Part shown: positions 10,986-22,249 of the stretch, piece after piece
How positions within the stretch are numbered: the first letter of the stretch is position 1
Layout of the letters: each line of letters begins with the position of its first letter
Source of the DNA: Rhodeus uyekii
Lineage: Eukaryota; Chordata; Actinopteri; Cypriniformes; Acheilognathidae
DNA: 64,000 bases
Assembly (NCBI GenBank): GCA_037043235.1
Contig: JAWRVZ010000089.1
Span: 2,266,501 to 2,330,500 of the forward strand
Direction of reading: 5' to 3'
Translations under genes and position numbers: made by a program
Notes under the pieces: generated by a model
Told to the model about the DNA's origin: nothing
The model's database searches: none
The model's input: only the letters and a program-made list of their open reading frames with translations

Positions 10986-13420
10986 TGTTTCTTTGTTTTT
11001 CTGTCACTCCCTGCCCTCACAACATCACGTCCAGTGATGCACACAATCTGTGTGTTGTTTGTATGGTAGCGGAGCATGCATGGGCAGCACTTGAGGGCAC
11101 TGCCTGTATACATTGTGAAAAGCCACCGCTGAGAATGCTCCACTCCTGCCTAGTGGTCTTTGAGGAGGATGCCCAGGCTGGCAGTCCCAAGGGTTTGAAT
11201 CCTGCTGGTACCGAGACACAGTGGAAAGCTTCATCCTGGGGATCGCAAATGGGCCTGTCGGAGGGGTTTGAGACAGGCTCTGCCTTGTCTGGCTCTGCCT
11301 TGCTCTGCCAGAGACAGGCTCTGCCTTGTCTGCAGGTCTGATTTCCCCTGTTGGGATGTGAAACCATGCCCAGGGATGGTTACTTCCAACCTGGAAGAGG
11401 CACTGGTTCTACAACTATCCAGATCTCGATGCTATTGGTATCAAGGCTGGAGTGGAAGACTCGCCGCTTCCCTCTTCAGCTTTTGAGGAGCTACTAAAGG
11501 TCGATAATCTGAACATCAAGTGGCCAGAAGACAGGAAGGACGTTTGTCCCAAAAGTAAAGTGGACAGACGCTACCTTCCTTCAAGAGCACAACCTCTACG
11601 TCAGGGTCTACCTTTCTACCTTTCCTTGAGGTGTTGAGGTTGTGGAAAAGACCAGCTTCCAACAGAGTTCAAAGTGCCAAGTCTTTGCATTATGCATCCT
11701 TGGTATGGACAAAAGAGCATGGTTATGGGCCGATGGTGAAGGAGTTGTAGGCGCTCGTAAGCTACCTCGTTCCCCAGTCAGTATTGGTCTTTATGGTCCA
11801 GACACTTCCCACCAAACCCAATTCCGCTGCCAGCCATTCTGCAGTGTGCCTGCACACTACGGCACTGCTGCAAGCCGACCAAATGGATTTGCTCTGAGAC
11901 CTGAATGAGAGGGAATCAGTCCAGATGCAGTCGCTGAGCCACAGGTCTCTCCAAGAGGCATCTATGACTCAAGCTAACTTTTATCAGAGCGAGACAGACA
12001 TTTTCTGATGGGCGCCCCTCTTTCGTCTCCTGGCCTCTTCGGCAATGCAGTAAAAACTCTTGTCGAAAGGTTTCAGGAGGCTGCCATGCAAGAGTCACAT
12101 TCCACAAAACTTCTCCACCGCCGCTCTCAGGTCTCGGAGGCTGTGAGCCAGCTACAGTCTAACAGCTCCTCCAACCATGCCAAAAAAAAAAAACAGAGCG
12201 TCACTATCCATACACCCCCTCAGAGAGAAGGGGGGTCAGGATGATGCTCTCAGCTGTGACCTGCTAAAGGTAGGATGGATCTAAGGATCGTCCTTATCAC
12301 TAGAAAGGCTATGAGCAAGAGTCCCTGATGCCAGGAGCAAGCCCTCTGAGGGCAGCCCCCTCCGTCGGGGAGTGGTTTACACCTCCGCTCACACTGCCTA
12401 CTTCTCTTCGGTACCTAATGTGAATCTCCGTGCCACCCCTGTTATCCCAAGAGTACTAGGGCACACAGATCCTTCCAGTTGCCTCCTGAGAATCCAGCGG
12501 CACTGGAAAGTTCACAACCTCCGAGAAAATACCAGGTTCAGAAAATACCAGAGGTTATTCTCAAGAGTCTGGTTGCCCTAGTAGAGTTCCTGGCAGCATG
12601 GGCACATCTGCCAAACATCTGTCAGTGGGTCCTGTGTACAATCACAAAGGGTATTCAGTTTGGGTCTCGCCCACCCAGGTTCAACAGGGTCCTACCCACT
12701 GTGGTGGGGCACGAGCAAGCTCTGGTCATGGAAAAAAAGTAAAGACCCTTCTAGGGAAAGTGGTCATTGAATATGTACCCCTCTCAGAGAGGGAAACTGG
12801 GTTCTACAGCTGATACTTCATACCCTCCCTGAGGTGGCCAGGCTCACAGACTCTGATCTCTTAACTGAGGTTGTTGAGACCATCCTCCACTCCAGAGATT
12901 CTTCCATGAGGAGACTGTACATCCTGAAGTGGAGACTCTGAAGGGGCTGCCATAGCTTCTTACCACATACATCTGTGTGGTATATCATTAGGGAGAAACC
13001 CCCTAGTTACACATTTCCTCCATGCTACACTGAGGCTGAGGACAGCATGTACACTATAAGGTTCCGACCTCAGATCTGTCCCTGGTAATCCTGTGTTTAT
13101 CCCAGGCCCCCTTTGAAACTATGAATGAGCGGCCAGTCAAGTTTTTAACTTTAAAAGCTTTGTTCCTACTCGCCATTAGCTCTCTGAAATAGATAAGAGA
13201 TCTTCAAGCTTTGTCAGTTTCACCTTCTTGCTTAGAATTTGCCTCCTACTTAGACCAGGCCTGAGGTGCAAATCTAATTCAACTGTGTCATTCTGCCACA
13301 CCCCCTGCGTGCCTGCCGGCATCATACTTCAGATACTTTAAGCTTGTGCTGCTTTTGGCTTCCTGCATATGGTTTCCTGGTTCCCTTCAGGGAACTAAGG
13401 TTACATACATAACCAAGATG
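10985..13420 (+). mobile_element. DIRS-type retrotransposon remnant 3 (gag, RT N-terminus, recombinase pieces)
   Basis: The + strand has degenerate gag-like coding at about 11350-12240, including the stretch GAPLSSPGLFGNAVKTLVER that resembles the DIRS gag C-terminal part. The RT N-terminus follows at about 12590-12810 (LAAWAHLPN, RPPRFNRVLPTVVGHEQALV). Recombinase-like sequence follows from about 12820 to 13260. The RT palm and RNase H are deleted. The right end carries GGTTACATACATAACC near 13402, like the remnant 2 ends. It interrupts the downstream flank of gene B at a different place from where remnant 2 sits in the flank of gene A, so the two insertions were independent. Confidence 0.7.
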
Positions 13421-14060
13421 ATTATTTGCTAACATTTTCAGTTTTTTGTTTTTTTTGTATGATGTTAAACACGTTTATTGACATACGTGCATTTGTCTTT
13501 ACCAGATCTTTGTCTTTATAATATTAATTAATCTTTAAGAACTTTAAACCTTTTCATGTGAAAAGTTGCAAGATCATTTTGGTGTTTGTTTTTGCTTATT
13601 TAATATAATATTTATTTTAATTAACAGAAAAAGCAAATTAATAAAATAAAAAATAAAAAATTTACTTTGCAATATAGGCTACATAGAAAGTCTAAATAGA
13701 TATAAAATGTAATGCAATTTAGCGAATTATTTAAAAAGTGAATCAATATAAAGAATTAGAATTGTTATTTTTATGTATTCTCTCAATTGTTTTATTAATG
13801 ATACTTTTGTTGTTGATTGATTGAATGATTAAATCATTTTTGACTAAGAGTTTTTTTTTCTTCAGAATGCAGCTAGATGAAAAGAATTATGAATAAAAGC
13901 AATTAAACAACTTGCAAACCCACTCATGATGACATGAGTCCAGGTGTAGTTGTAGTTCCTCCTGCAGGTGTCGCTGTTTCTGTGAACTCTGATTCTCTGA
14001 TTCTGAGCGGCTCCAGAACTCACAGCATCCCATCAGTCTCAGGTCCAGTAAACAGAAGGA

Positions 14061-14063
<3 letters not shown>
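13421..14063. other. Continuation of gene B downstream flank
   Basis: It is homologous to 4330-5140 (downstream of A) and, for 13920-14060, to 20080-20200 (downstream of C), for example GTAGTTCCTCCTGCAGGTGT. No gene. Confidence 0.55.

Positions 14064-14065
<2 letters not shown>

Positions 14066-14115
<50 letters not shown>
14066..14115. repeat. (CT)n microsatellite
   Basis: About 50 bp of uninterrupted CT dinucleotide repeat. Confidence 0.9.
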
Positions 14116-14119
<4 letters not shown>

Positions 14120-14379
14120 GAGCTGTACTAGCAGTATTGGCCGTTACATACACAATGAACAAATAATCCAAAAAGTCAATAAAATAACAAATATGTGAAT
14201 GCATTTTCTTTTATTAAAAATCAAGAAATTACAACAAAAAAACTTTGTGCATTTATACCTACATTCACACAAGATGAGAATATTTCTGACTTGAGTTTTG
14301 TCTGACTCTCTCTCTTTGACATATTTGGGGTTTTTTCTCCTAGAATATGACTTAACTTTTCTGAATTTGGTAATGCCGT

Positions 14380-15060
14380 ACCATTTGGTGCAAGCTTTAG
14401 AAATGTTGTGAAACAGGCCGATCTGATGTTGTGATGGTAATCCCAGTGCAGCAGGAAGTGTTGCTCTTTCTCTCTATAGACAGACTCTCATCACTCAGCC
14501 TGTTTCTGGTTCGGCTCTTTCACACAGCTCAGCTCTTCTGCTGGTTCATAATCTCTTTTCAGGATTAAATTGAGTTCCTTCTTTCGTAATTTACTGGCAT
14601 TTTTCCCAATAGGTGCTGTAATTTTAGTTGTTGTAGTTGTGTGATTCATGAGAGATGGTGCTGGTTTGGGTGTAGTTTCAGCAGCAGCTGTGAGAATGCT
14701 CTCCTGATCCGGTTCTGCAGAGCTTCAGTCTGGAATGAGATCGGATCACAACACTTTAGGTGCTTGTCAAATTTCAGCCCTTTTTTTTTTGGATACTGAT
14801 CTTTAGGTTCATTTTCCTAATTCAGCTCTGCATGAGTTGTTTGGTGTTGCTCTGTTTACTTTCAGAATGTTTTTTTACAATTTGTGTTTGCCGAGTTTTG
14901 ATCTTTTTCCCATTTAGAGAAGTCTTGGGTTTTTAGGGGTCACCAAATCTCACTGCCACACAGAGAAATTGGTTTGATTATTAATTTTAGGACTGGACTT
15001 TCATATTGGATTGCGTTTTTAATCATGCAGAAGACCCTCGTTGTGCAACTGACATTTCTT
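14380..15060 (-). mobile_element. Non-LTR retrotransposon fragment (copy downstream of gene B)
   Basis: It is nearly collinear with 20320-21030, the start of a better-preserved minus-strand LINE fragment downstream of gene C. It was probably carried along in the duplication of the unit. No open frame survives. Confidence 0.5.
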
Positions 15061-15119
15061 ATTGAACTCTGATTTCAGAATCCTTTTTTCTTCTTTTGAA
15101 CAACTCATTATCTAGATCT

Positions 15120-15690
15120 GAAAGTCAGTTGAACAACTGGGTCCAGGAGATTCCAGACATTATCCAGAGCTTGAAACAGGCTGCTGTTACTATAGCAACA
15201 GTCTGAGTGCTGATGGCGACCTCATGTGTTGAACTTCAGTAACACAGATCTCAGAATCATCATTTCACTAATTACAGGAGAATTTCACTACAAATTAAAG
15301 CTCCTTAACAAGAGAAACGTTTTATTTAAACTGCAATAATCAGTGAGAGCTTTAATATAGTTTTAAGCAACACATGCAGGAATTATAAACACAAAAACCT
15401 GTCTCTCCTTTATATTTGACTCACAATGCAGGCCATTGTGTCATTTGCCTGTCAAACTGTTACTTTCAGTGGTTTTTATGTCAAGAAAATTATGTTTTGT
15501 GTCTAAAAAAACTTTAGATTTCCTATGTAACATTTTCTAAACATTTAGTAGATGTTTGTTGGTCACTGATGGTCGTTAAACTTGTCACAGTTAATTTTAC
15601 ATGTGGGCAATGTTTCCTGAGTGTTATTTTTGGACTCTGTGGTTAGAGAAGCAAAAACAATGAGTTACAAAACTGCTTATTAACACTAAA
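15120..15690. repeat. Duplicated upstream block X, copy 2 (upstream of gene C)
   Basis: High similarity to 1420-1980 upstream of gene A, including the CTATAGCAACAGTCTGAG segment and the TGATGGTCGTTAAACTTGTC segment. Confidence 0.65.
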
Positions 15691-16155
15691 TAATATCTTT
15701 AGAAGCATTATACCTTGATATAAAAAGGAAACATAGGCTTATGTGTCAGTTGTATTTGTAGCTTTTGTAAGACTATAGATGCACAAAAACTCCAGATCTG
15801 AACTTCCTTTTCTCAAAGAGAAACCTTGAAATCTTCTCATCAATATTGTGATCACAGATGAACTACAGCAAGACTCTTCTGACTGTGTGACTCATTTAAA
15901 AACAAATCCTTCCCACTTGCTGCTTCAAATATGTGGTTAGCGCTTTTACACATTTTTCGGAAGTGCACCTGAAAACGTTACTACTTTTCAAACTTTTCTC
16001 TTATTTTCATTGTCTTTTATTTAGATGTATGTAGCGCACAATTTGTCTGACGTGTCAAACTTGCATAGTACTGATAATGACTCAGTAATGATTCAGTTTG
16101 GAGAACTGTTTTTAGCACTTATTTTAATTTCATTTTCTTTTATTAGATGTATTTC

Positions 16156-16361
16156 GTGCAAACATCCTCTGCCTCCCCCCACATGAGGAAACTTCCTCTT
16201 TTCTCTGTGAAGTGGTCAGATATTTCCTCATATGTCGGTCCAGAGTGAGTCTTGCTTCATGAGAGTCAGAACACAGACGGACTGAAGTCCAGACTCTCAT
16301 CTCCATCTGAAGCAGCCTCCACACTCTTCTGCTGCTCTTCTGGAAACTGGACTCTAGAGAA
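16156..16361 (+). promoter_or_regulatory. Conserved promoter/5' UTR block of gene C
   Basis: It is nearly identical to the blocks of B and D; the GAGGAAACTTCCTC inverted repeat lies at 16185-16198. About 100 bp immediately upstream (15890-16020) is a diverged earlier copy of the sequence that precedes this block in B and D. Confidence 0.55.
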
Positions 16362-18010
16362 ATGAAGCTCGTCTTTGGACTGATGCTGCTGCAAACGGCT
16401 GCATGTGAGTCGACTTTATGATGCTGTTCAATCACATACATCTCTGAAATAACGCTGTAATATTACATGAAGAGTGTTTCCAGTCCGAGTGTTGCTGATC
16501 TGTAGATTTGTTGAGCTTTAAAAAGTATGAGAGGAAGTGTGTTTCTTCCTTATTGCATATTGTGCTAAAACTAAAATTGCATATTGTGCTAAAATTGTGC
16601 TTTATTTATTCATTTGAGTGATTGATTTCTTATTTAGTTCCGTGAATGATTCTTAAATTTATGTCAGATCGTAATTCACAATGAGAGAGTTTTATATCAG
16701 CAGAAAAATCTGACACTACTCTCTCTCGTTCTTCAGGTTTGGAGGACTGCAGATTTAATCCGGCAGGAGATTCCTGTTACGCAGCTCTGGGACACAAACT
16801 CAATCTGCTGATGGTGGATTCTCATTATTATGACCTAAGGTTAACAAAGACAATAAACAAAAACTACGATGATCCAGCTTGTAAAGTAAAGAATGACATC
16901 ATGAAGAATGACTGTGATCTTTTTAAGAACAGACCTGAAGTGACGGTCATTAATGGGACTCTGATAATAAACCCTGTGAAGAAAACAGATTCAGGGAATT
17001 ACACTTTAAGACTCACTGGCTTACAGGGCAAACAAATATATTCATATCTTCAAGTGATTGTTGAAGGTACAGTAACTCTCATCAGACTCACTACAATCTC
17101 ATGATCTCCAAACATCTCACTCTCATGCAGATAAATTAGCAATTTATGTGAAGGTTATTCTTTCTTCTTTCTTCTTCTTCTTCTTCTTATTATTATTATT
17201 ATTATTATATCATTTGTAACATAAATATTATTTTTGTTTGTCACATGTCCCTCCCTCCAGCTCCTGTTACGTCAGTGGAAGTGTCAATCATCTGCTCCTC
17301 CAGTGGAGGGATGAAGGCGTCCTGCTCCTCTGATGGAGATCAGCTCGTCTACAGCTGGACTCTGAATGGAGATCCACTGATGGATGGAAACTCCTCCATT
17401 CATCTGAACGAGAGAACCGAGGGAAACATCAGCTGCACTGTGAAGAACAACATCAACGAACAGAAAAACTTTCGTTTTAAACACTGTCCTGGTGAGACTT
17501 TCATGAATATTCACTTATTTAAAACCACAGCAACACCACACTGACTTCTCTTCATTGGACACAGTTCATTCTCAATGTTTCTGGTTGAAAGTTTATTCCA
17601 GCTCAATCTCTGCAGTAATTTGTGTTGACTTCAGTTTCAGTGATTGTGTTGTGATGTTATATTACAGGAACAATTACTGCAGTTGTGACCCCTCGTTTGA
17701 CCAGTAGCAAACCAGAATCTGACCATGGTACGAGTTTAAAATAACATGACATAGGAAACATGATTGATTCGTCTTTCTTTCTTTCTTTCTAATCTTTGTT
17801 TTCAGTGAGTTCAGTTTCTCTGGTGTTTGTGCTGGTCTGGTGTTTTCAGTTGATGGTTCTGTTTGGTGTGTTGGGAGGTTTTCACATCTACATGAGACAC
17901 ATGTCAGGTGAGAGACTTATGATCATCACTGTGGAATCAACATGTACATATTAAGTGTGAAGATGATGCTAATGTGATGCTTTTAAGAAAGAAACGAGAT
18001 CAACAACTGA
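16362..18010 (+). CDS. IgSF receptor C, CD2/SLAM-like, short tail, altered last acceptor
   Basis: Exons: 16362-16404 (signal peptide), 16737-17066 (V-type D1), 17261-17491 (C2-type D2), 17668-17727 (stalk) and 17806-17907 (transmembrane). The last acceptor, TTTTAG in A and B, is TTTTAA here. The nearest AG is one base downstream, so the last exon would start at 17988 and read seven residues to TGA at 18008-18010, giving a 262-aa protein with tail ERNEINN. The region also has a 3-nt deletion relative to A, and the ancestral stop is lost (TCATGA became TCAGGTGA). D1 differs from A mainly in the F-G region (RLTGLQGKQIYSY). The Ig domains and membrane segment look intact, so a functional ectodomain is plausible. 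The start codon is the one shared by all four copies. Confidence 0.75.
17160..17207. repeat. (TTC)n/(TTA)n microsatellite in intron 2 of gene C
   Basis: Compound trinucleotide repeat: TTC units followed by TTA units. Confidence 0.85.
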
Positions 18011-18785
18011 GAATGAGAAGATTTAGAGAAGGACAAGAAGATTCAGGTGACCAGCAGCAGATCTCAGCACATCTAAGAGAAATCATGACGTTAACTAACA
18101 TGTTCTGTAATTGTAGCTGTATATTACTGCCATATGGATATTAAAGTGACACATTCATCTCTGACTGATAGCAGAATATTTCCTAAATTGTAACATCAAA
18201 ACAAATATCTTCCATAAAGCTGTTTTAAAACATGTTTTGTTTAAGCGCTATGAAAATTAACTTGAATTTAAAATTATTTCTCTTGATCCGTGTCTGGTGT
18301 TTTGCTATTTGTGTTTTTTCTTTGCTTGCATTTGCAGTTTTTTAATGATGTGTAACATGTTTAGCCACAAGTGTCCATTTGTATTTTTTACCAGATCTTT
18401 ATCATTATAATATTGATAAATATTATTCAAGAACTGTACATTGAGTCTATGTTGAAACTGTTAAGATGAACGTTTTGGTAAATAAAGTTTAATAAAAATA
18501 AAACCATTTGAAATGTATTTGTTTTGCAGTGAAAAGATGCAAACCCATTTGGTGTTTTTTTGTTTTTTTATATAATATAATTTTCATTTTTATGAACAGA
18601 AAGTGCTATTAATAAAACTTAAAACAAATTTGGAACTTTGCAGTATAGGCGAAATATACAATATAAATAGATATCAAATATAATACAAATGTATTTTAGT
18701 TAATGAGTCCAGCTGTAACTCAAACAACGAGGGAAATGTCTGTCTTTGACACTTATAATTTAAACATTGTACATTACATGTACAT
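18011..18785. other. Gene C 3' UTR and downstream flank
   Basis: It is collinear with the A flank (4150-4740), with the same ATTAAA context near 18142. No gene. Confidence 0.55.
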
Positions 18786-19014
18786 TACAGTTAAGACCCG
18801 AGGCTGACTAACCCGATATGTTGACTGAAGAGCAGGAGTCAGAAGTGCAGTCAATTGAAGAAATTTTAGTGAAGTTTAGTTCATCAGCAGAAGCTTCAGG
18901 TCTCACAAGGAGTTCGTAGGCCGCCCCACATACAATAACATTGTTACACCAATTATACTCTAACAGAGGGTGCTAACTACGTCAATTAAGACGGTTAAAT
19001 GATTCAGATTGGCA

Positions 19015-19048
<34 letters not shown>

Positions 19049-19235
19049 AACAAAACTAGTAATTTTCCACACAAGAGCAGACAGTCTGAAGCATATCTTC
19101 ATTGATCACATGGTTGACGGGTTCGTGACCTTCCAAGTGGCAGAAATGCATTTCTTGGTGTCAGATTGTCCAGAACAAGAAGTCATTCCGTCTCCTTACG
19201 GTGCCAGTTAATCACCTCACCAATACTGACCATAT

Positions 19236-19298
<63 letters not shown>

Positions 19299-19630
19299 TT
19301 CTCCAAGGCTGAACTCGGCTCAGGCTCCAACTATCAACAGAAACACTACCCAAAACATTCTGATAACATGTTCTATCTGGTGAGACGTACAGACAATATT
19401 CATCCTTACTCTATGGAAAAATACAGACAAGTAAAGAAAGGCTTTAACTAATAAAAATCCCTAACTTGATTATAAATCACTCTTCACAAATCATTCAAAA
19501 AAGGAAAAGAACATATGAAAATAAGACAAAGAAAATAGGAACAAATAAGAAAATAACACGTGTATATATATTCAAAATAAGAAATATATACAATATATAC
19601 AAGCGGCAATGGATTTCTGAATCGTCTCTA
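18786..19630. mobile_element. Insertion of about 0.84 kb in the flank of gene C, family unknown
   Basis: The flank of gene A is continuous across this point (about 4740-4750), so this segment is an insertion in C, or a deletion in A. It holds a (GAAA)n run at about 19015-19047 and a (CA)n run at 19226-19293. No coding sequence or clear terminal repeats were recognised. Confidence 0.45.
19226..19293. repeat. (CA)n microsatellite
   Basis: About 68 bp of ACAC repeat. Confidence 0.9.
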
Positions 19631-20205
19631 TCAACATTATAGAGTTTTAATATTACAGTGTTTTTATGTTGATTTGAGTGATTATTGCACTAAAGAGCTC
19701 TCCATCAGCATCTGTGTGAGAAACAGAAAGTAAGTTTGAAGTCAGTTGTGTTTGAATGTGTGGATGAAACTGAGGGTTTGAGGAATCACACCGGATGATC
19801 ATCATATTCAAACCAATGACATCAAGAAAAGTGCAAACCTTTATCAAAATATCATATGATCTACTATGTGTTGTATCTGTCGCTATAGATTATTCCACAT
19901 GGGGTTTTTCAGTCTATCCATGTTTTGTATGTATTCTGTCAGTTGTTTTATTAATGATTATGCTAATACATTTGCAGTTGATTGATGAATGATTCAGTCA
20001 TTTTTAACTGAGAGGTTGTTTTTTTTTTCTTCATAATGCAGATAAATAAAAAATTATTGGATAAAAACAACTTGCAAACCCACTCATGATGACATGTCCA
20101 GTTGTAGTTGTAGTTCCTCCTGCAGGTGTCGCTGTTTCTGTGAACTCTGATTCTCTGATTCTGAGCGGCTCCAGAACTCACAGCATCCCATGAGTCTCAG
20201 GTCAG
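19631..20205. other. Resumed downstream flank of gene C
   Basis: Homologous to 4750-5150 and to 13920-14060. No gene. Confidence 0.5.
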
Positions 20206-21740
20206 TGAGTTTTGTCTGCTGGCTGACTCTCTATAAGTTTTTCTCATGCTTTGACATTTTTTGCTGGATTTTTCTCCTAAAATATCACCTAATTTTTCTG
20301 AATTTGGTACTGGCGTACAGTTTGCTGCAAGTTGTAGTAATGTTGTGAAACAGGCCGATCTGATGTTGTGATGGTAATCCCAGTGCAGCAGGAAGTGTTG
20401 TTCTGTCTCTGAGAGCACATGAACACAGTCTCTGCCCTCGTTCTCTCTCTCTATAGACAGACTCTCATCACTCCGCCTGTTTCTGGTTCGGCTCTTTCAC
20501 TCAGCTCAGCTCTTCTGCTGGTTCATAATCTCTTTTCGGGATTAAACAGATTTCCATCTTCTTTGGTAATTTATTGGCATGTTTCCGATAGGTGCTGTAA
20601 TTTAGTTGTTGTAGTTGTGTGATTTATGAGAGATTGTGCTGGTTTGGGTGTAGTTTCAGCAGCAGCTGTGAGAATGCTCTCCTGATCCGGTTCTGCAGAG
20701 CTTCAGTCTGGAATGAGATCGGATCACAACACTTTAGGTGCTGGTCAAATTTCAGAGGGTTTTTTGGATACTGATCTATAAACGGGCATTTTCCTAATTC
20801 AGCTCTGCATGAGTTGTTTGGTGTTGCTCTGTTTACTTTTAGAATGTTTTTGCAAATTTCTGTTTCCGAGTTTTGATTTTCCTCTTTTTCCCATTTAGAG
20901 AAGTGGGTTGGTTTTATGGGTCACCAAATCTCGCTGCTACACAGAGCAATTGTTTTGATTATTAACTTTAGGATTTTTTTCAGGTTTGGGTTGTGCTTTC
21001 ATATTGGATTGTGTTTTTAATCATGTAAAATACACTCGTTGCTTTTGCTTTCAGCTCATTCACAGTCAGATTGAAGTTTCCTGTGTAACTGTGTTTTAGA
21101 TTGCTGTGCGTGTTGGAGGATCTACTTTGCATTTATTTTCTCTACACTTGGATCTGTTTTAAAATATATTTTTTTGTGTTTTTGCTAGGTTATATTTAAG
21201 ACCCCACCTTTGCCTGAATTTCCATAATGTCGAGCAGCTGTTGCACTTCCTTTTGTTTCTGACAGAAAGACTAAATCTTATGCAAAGATAGTTTCTGATT
21301 CAGTCAGGGTTGAGCAGTCAAATTATTTAATGCTTTTGCTAATTTATATAAATGTTAAATAGAGTGGGCTCAATGGGAAAGCTTGTCTGATTCTTCATTT
21401 TTGGGCAAAACAATTCTATTAATTTCTACCCTATTTTTACAGTGTTGTTTTTATACTTGGATTTGATCTAATCAAATGTTTTCCTTCCAATCCTTTTTTC
21501 CAGTAGTTTTTTTGAAGAGTTCTTCATGACAAATGGAATCAAACACTTTCTAAAAGTCAAGAAAGTAATTAAAGAGTTTAGTTTTGTTTTAATGTAAATG
21601 TTTCTCAGTGATCATGTGAAGGGTGTGAATGTGGTCAGTGTTTGAGCAGAAATCCAGTTGAACTTCCAGAATTGTGTGGGTTTTGAGAAAGTTCTGCAGT
21701 CATAATAATTTAAAAGAATATTTTCACCAGGTTTCTCTTT
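20206..21740 (-). mobile_element. Non-LTR retrotransposon (LINE) RT fragment, minus strand
   Basis: Reading the minus strand around 21300-21400 gives a PTLFNIYIN-like segment, the RT motif normally written LSPxLFNxFIN. Further on, around 21240-21300, comes a KEVQQLLDIME segment, normally preceded by the FADD catalytic box, which is destroyed here. The end near 21600-21740 gives NYYDCRTFSKPTQFWKFNW, a typical part of the same ORF2. Many stops and frameshifts show an old copy. A shorter collinear copy lies at 14380-15060. Confidence 0.6.
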
Positions 21741-22043
21741 CTTTCTTTCTCTCTCTGAGAGACACACTAGAACATCACTCATCACACAATCACTCAACAA
21801 GAGCAAGACATTACACACACAGTCTGTTGAAAGCATTTCACCAATACAGTAAAGACGCTGTTGTATTTGGCTTGGAGGAAGTTAAGCGCAATTAGTCATT
21901 TTACGTTATTTAGAAACAACAATTTGTCACTTGCTGCTTCAAATCAATGTATAGCACTTTTACATATTTTTAGGAAGTGTACCTGAAAATGTTACTTTGT
22001 TTTTCACCTTTTTCTCATTTTCATTGTCTTTTCTGTGTATTTA

Positions 22044-22249
22044 GTGCAAACATCATCTGCCTCCCCCCACACGAGGAAACTTCCTCTTTTCTCTGTGAAG
22101 TGGTCAGATATTTCCTCATATGTCGGTCCAGAGTGAGTCTTGCTTCATGAGAGTCAGAACACAGACGGACTGAAGTCCAGACTCTCATCTCCATCTGAAG
22201 CAGCCTCCACACTCTTCTGCTGCTCTTCTGGAAACTGGACTCTAGAGAA
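22044..22249 (+). promoter_or_regulatory. Conserved promoter/5' UTR block of gene D
   Basis: It is nearly identical to the blocks of B and C; the GAGGAAACTTCCTC inverted repeat lies at 22073-22086. The preceding GGAGGAAGTTAAGCGCAATT segment (21870-21895) is shared with B (7850-7880). Confidence 0.55.
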
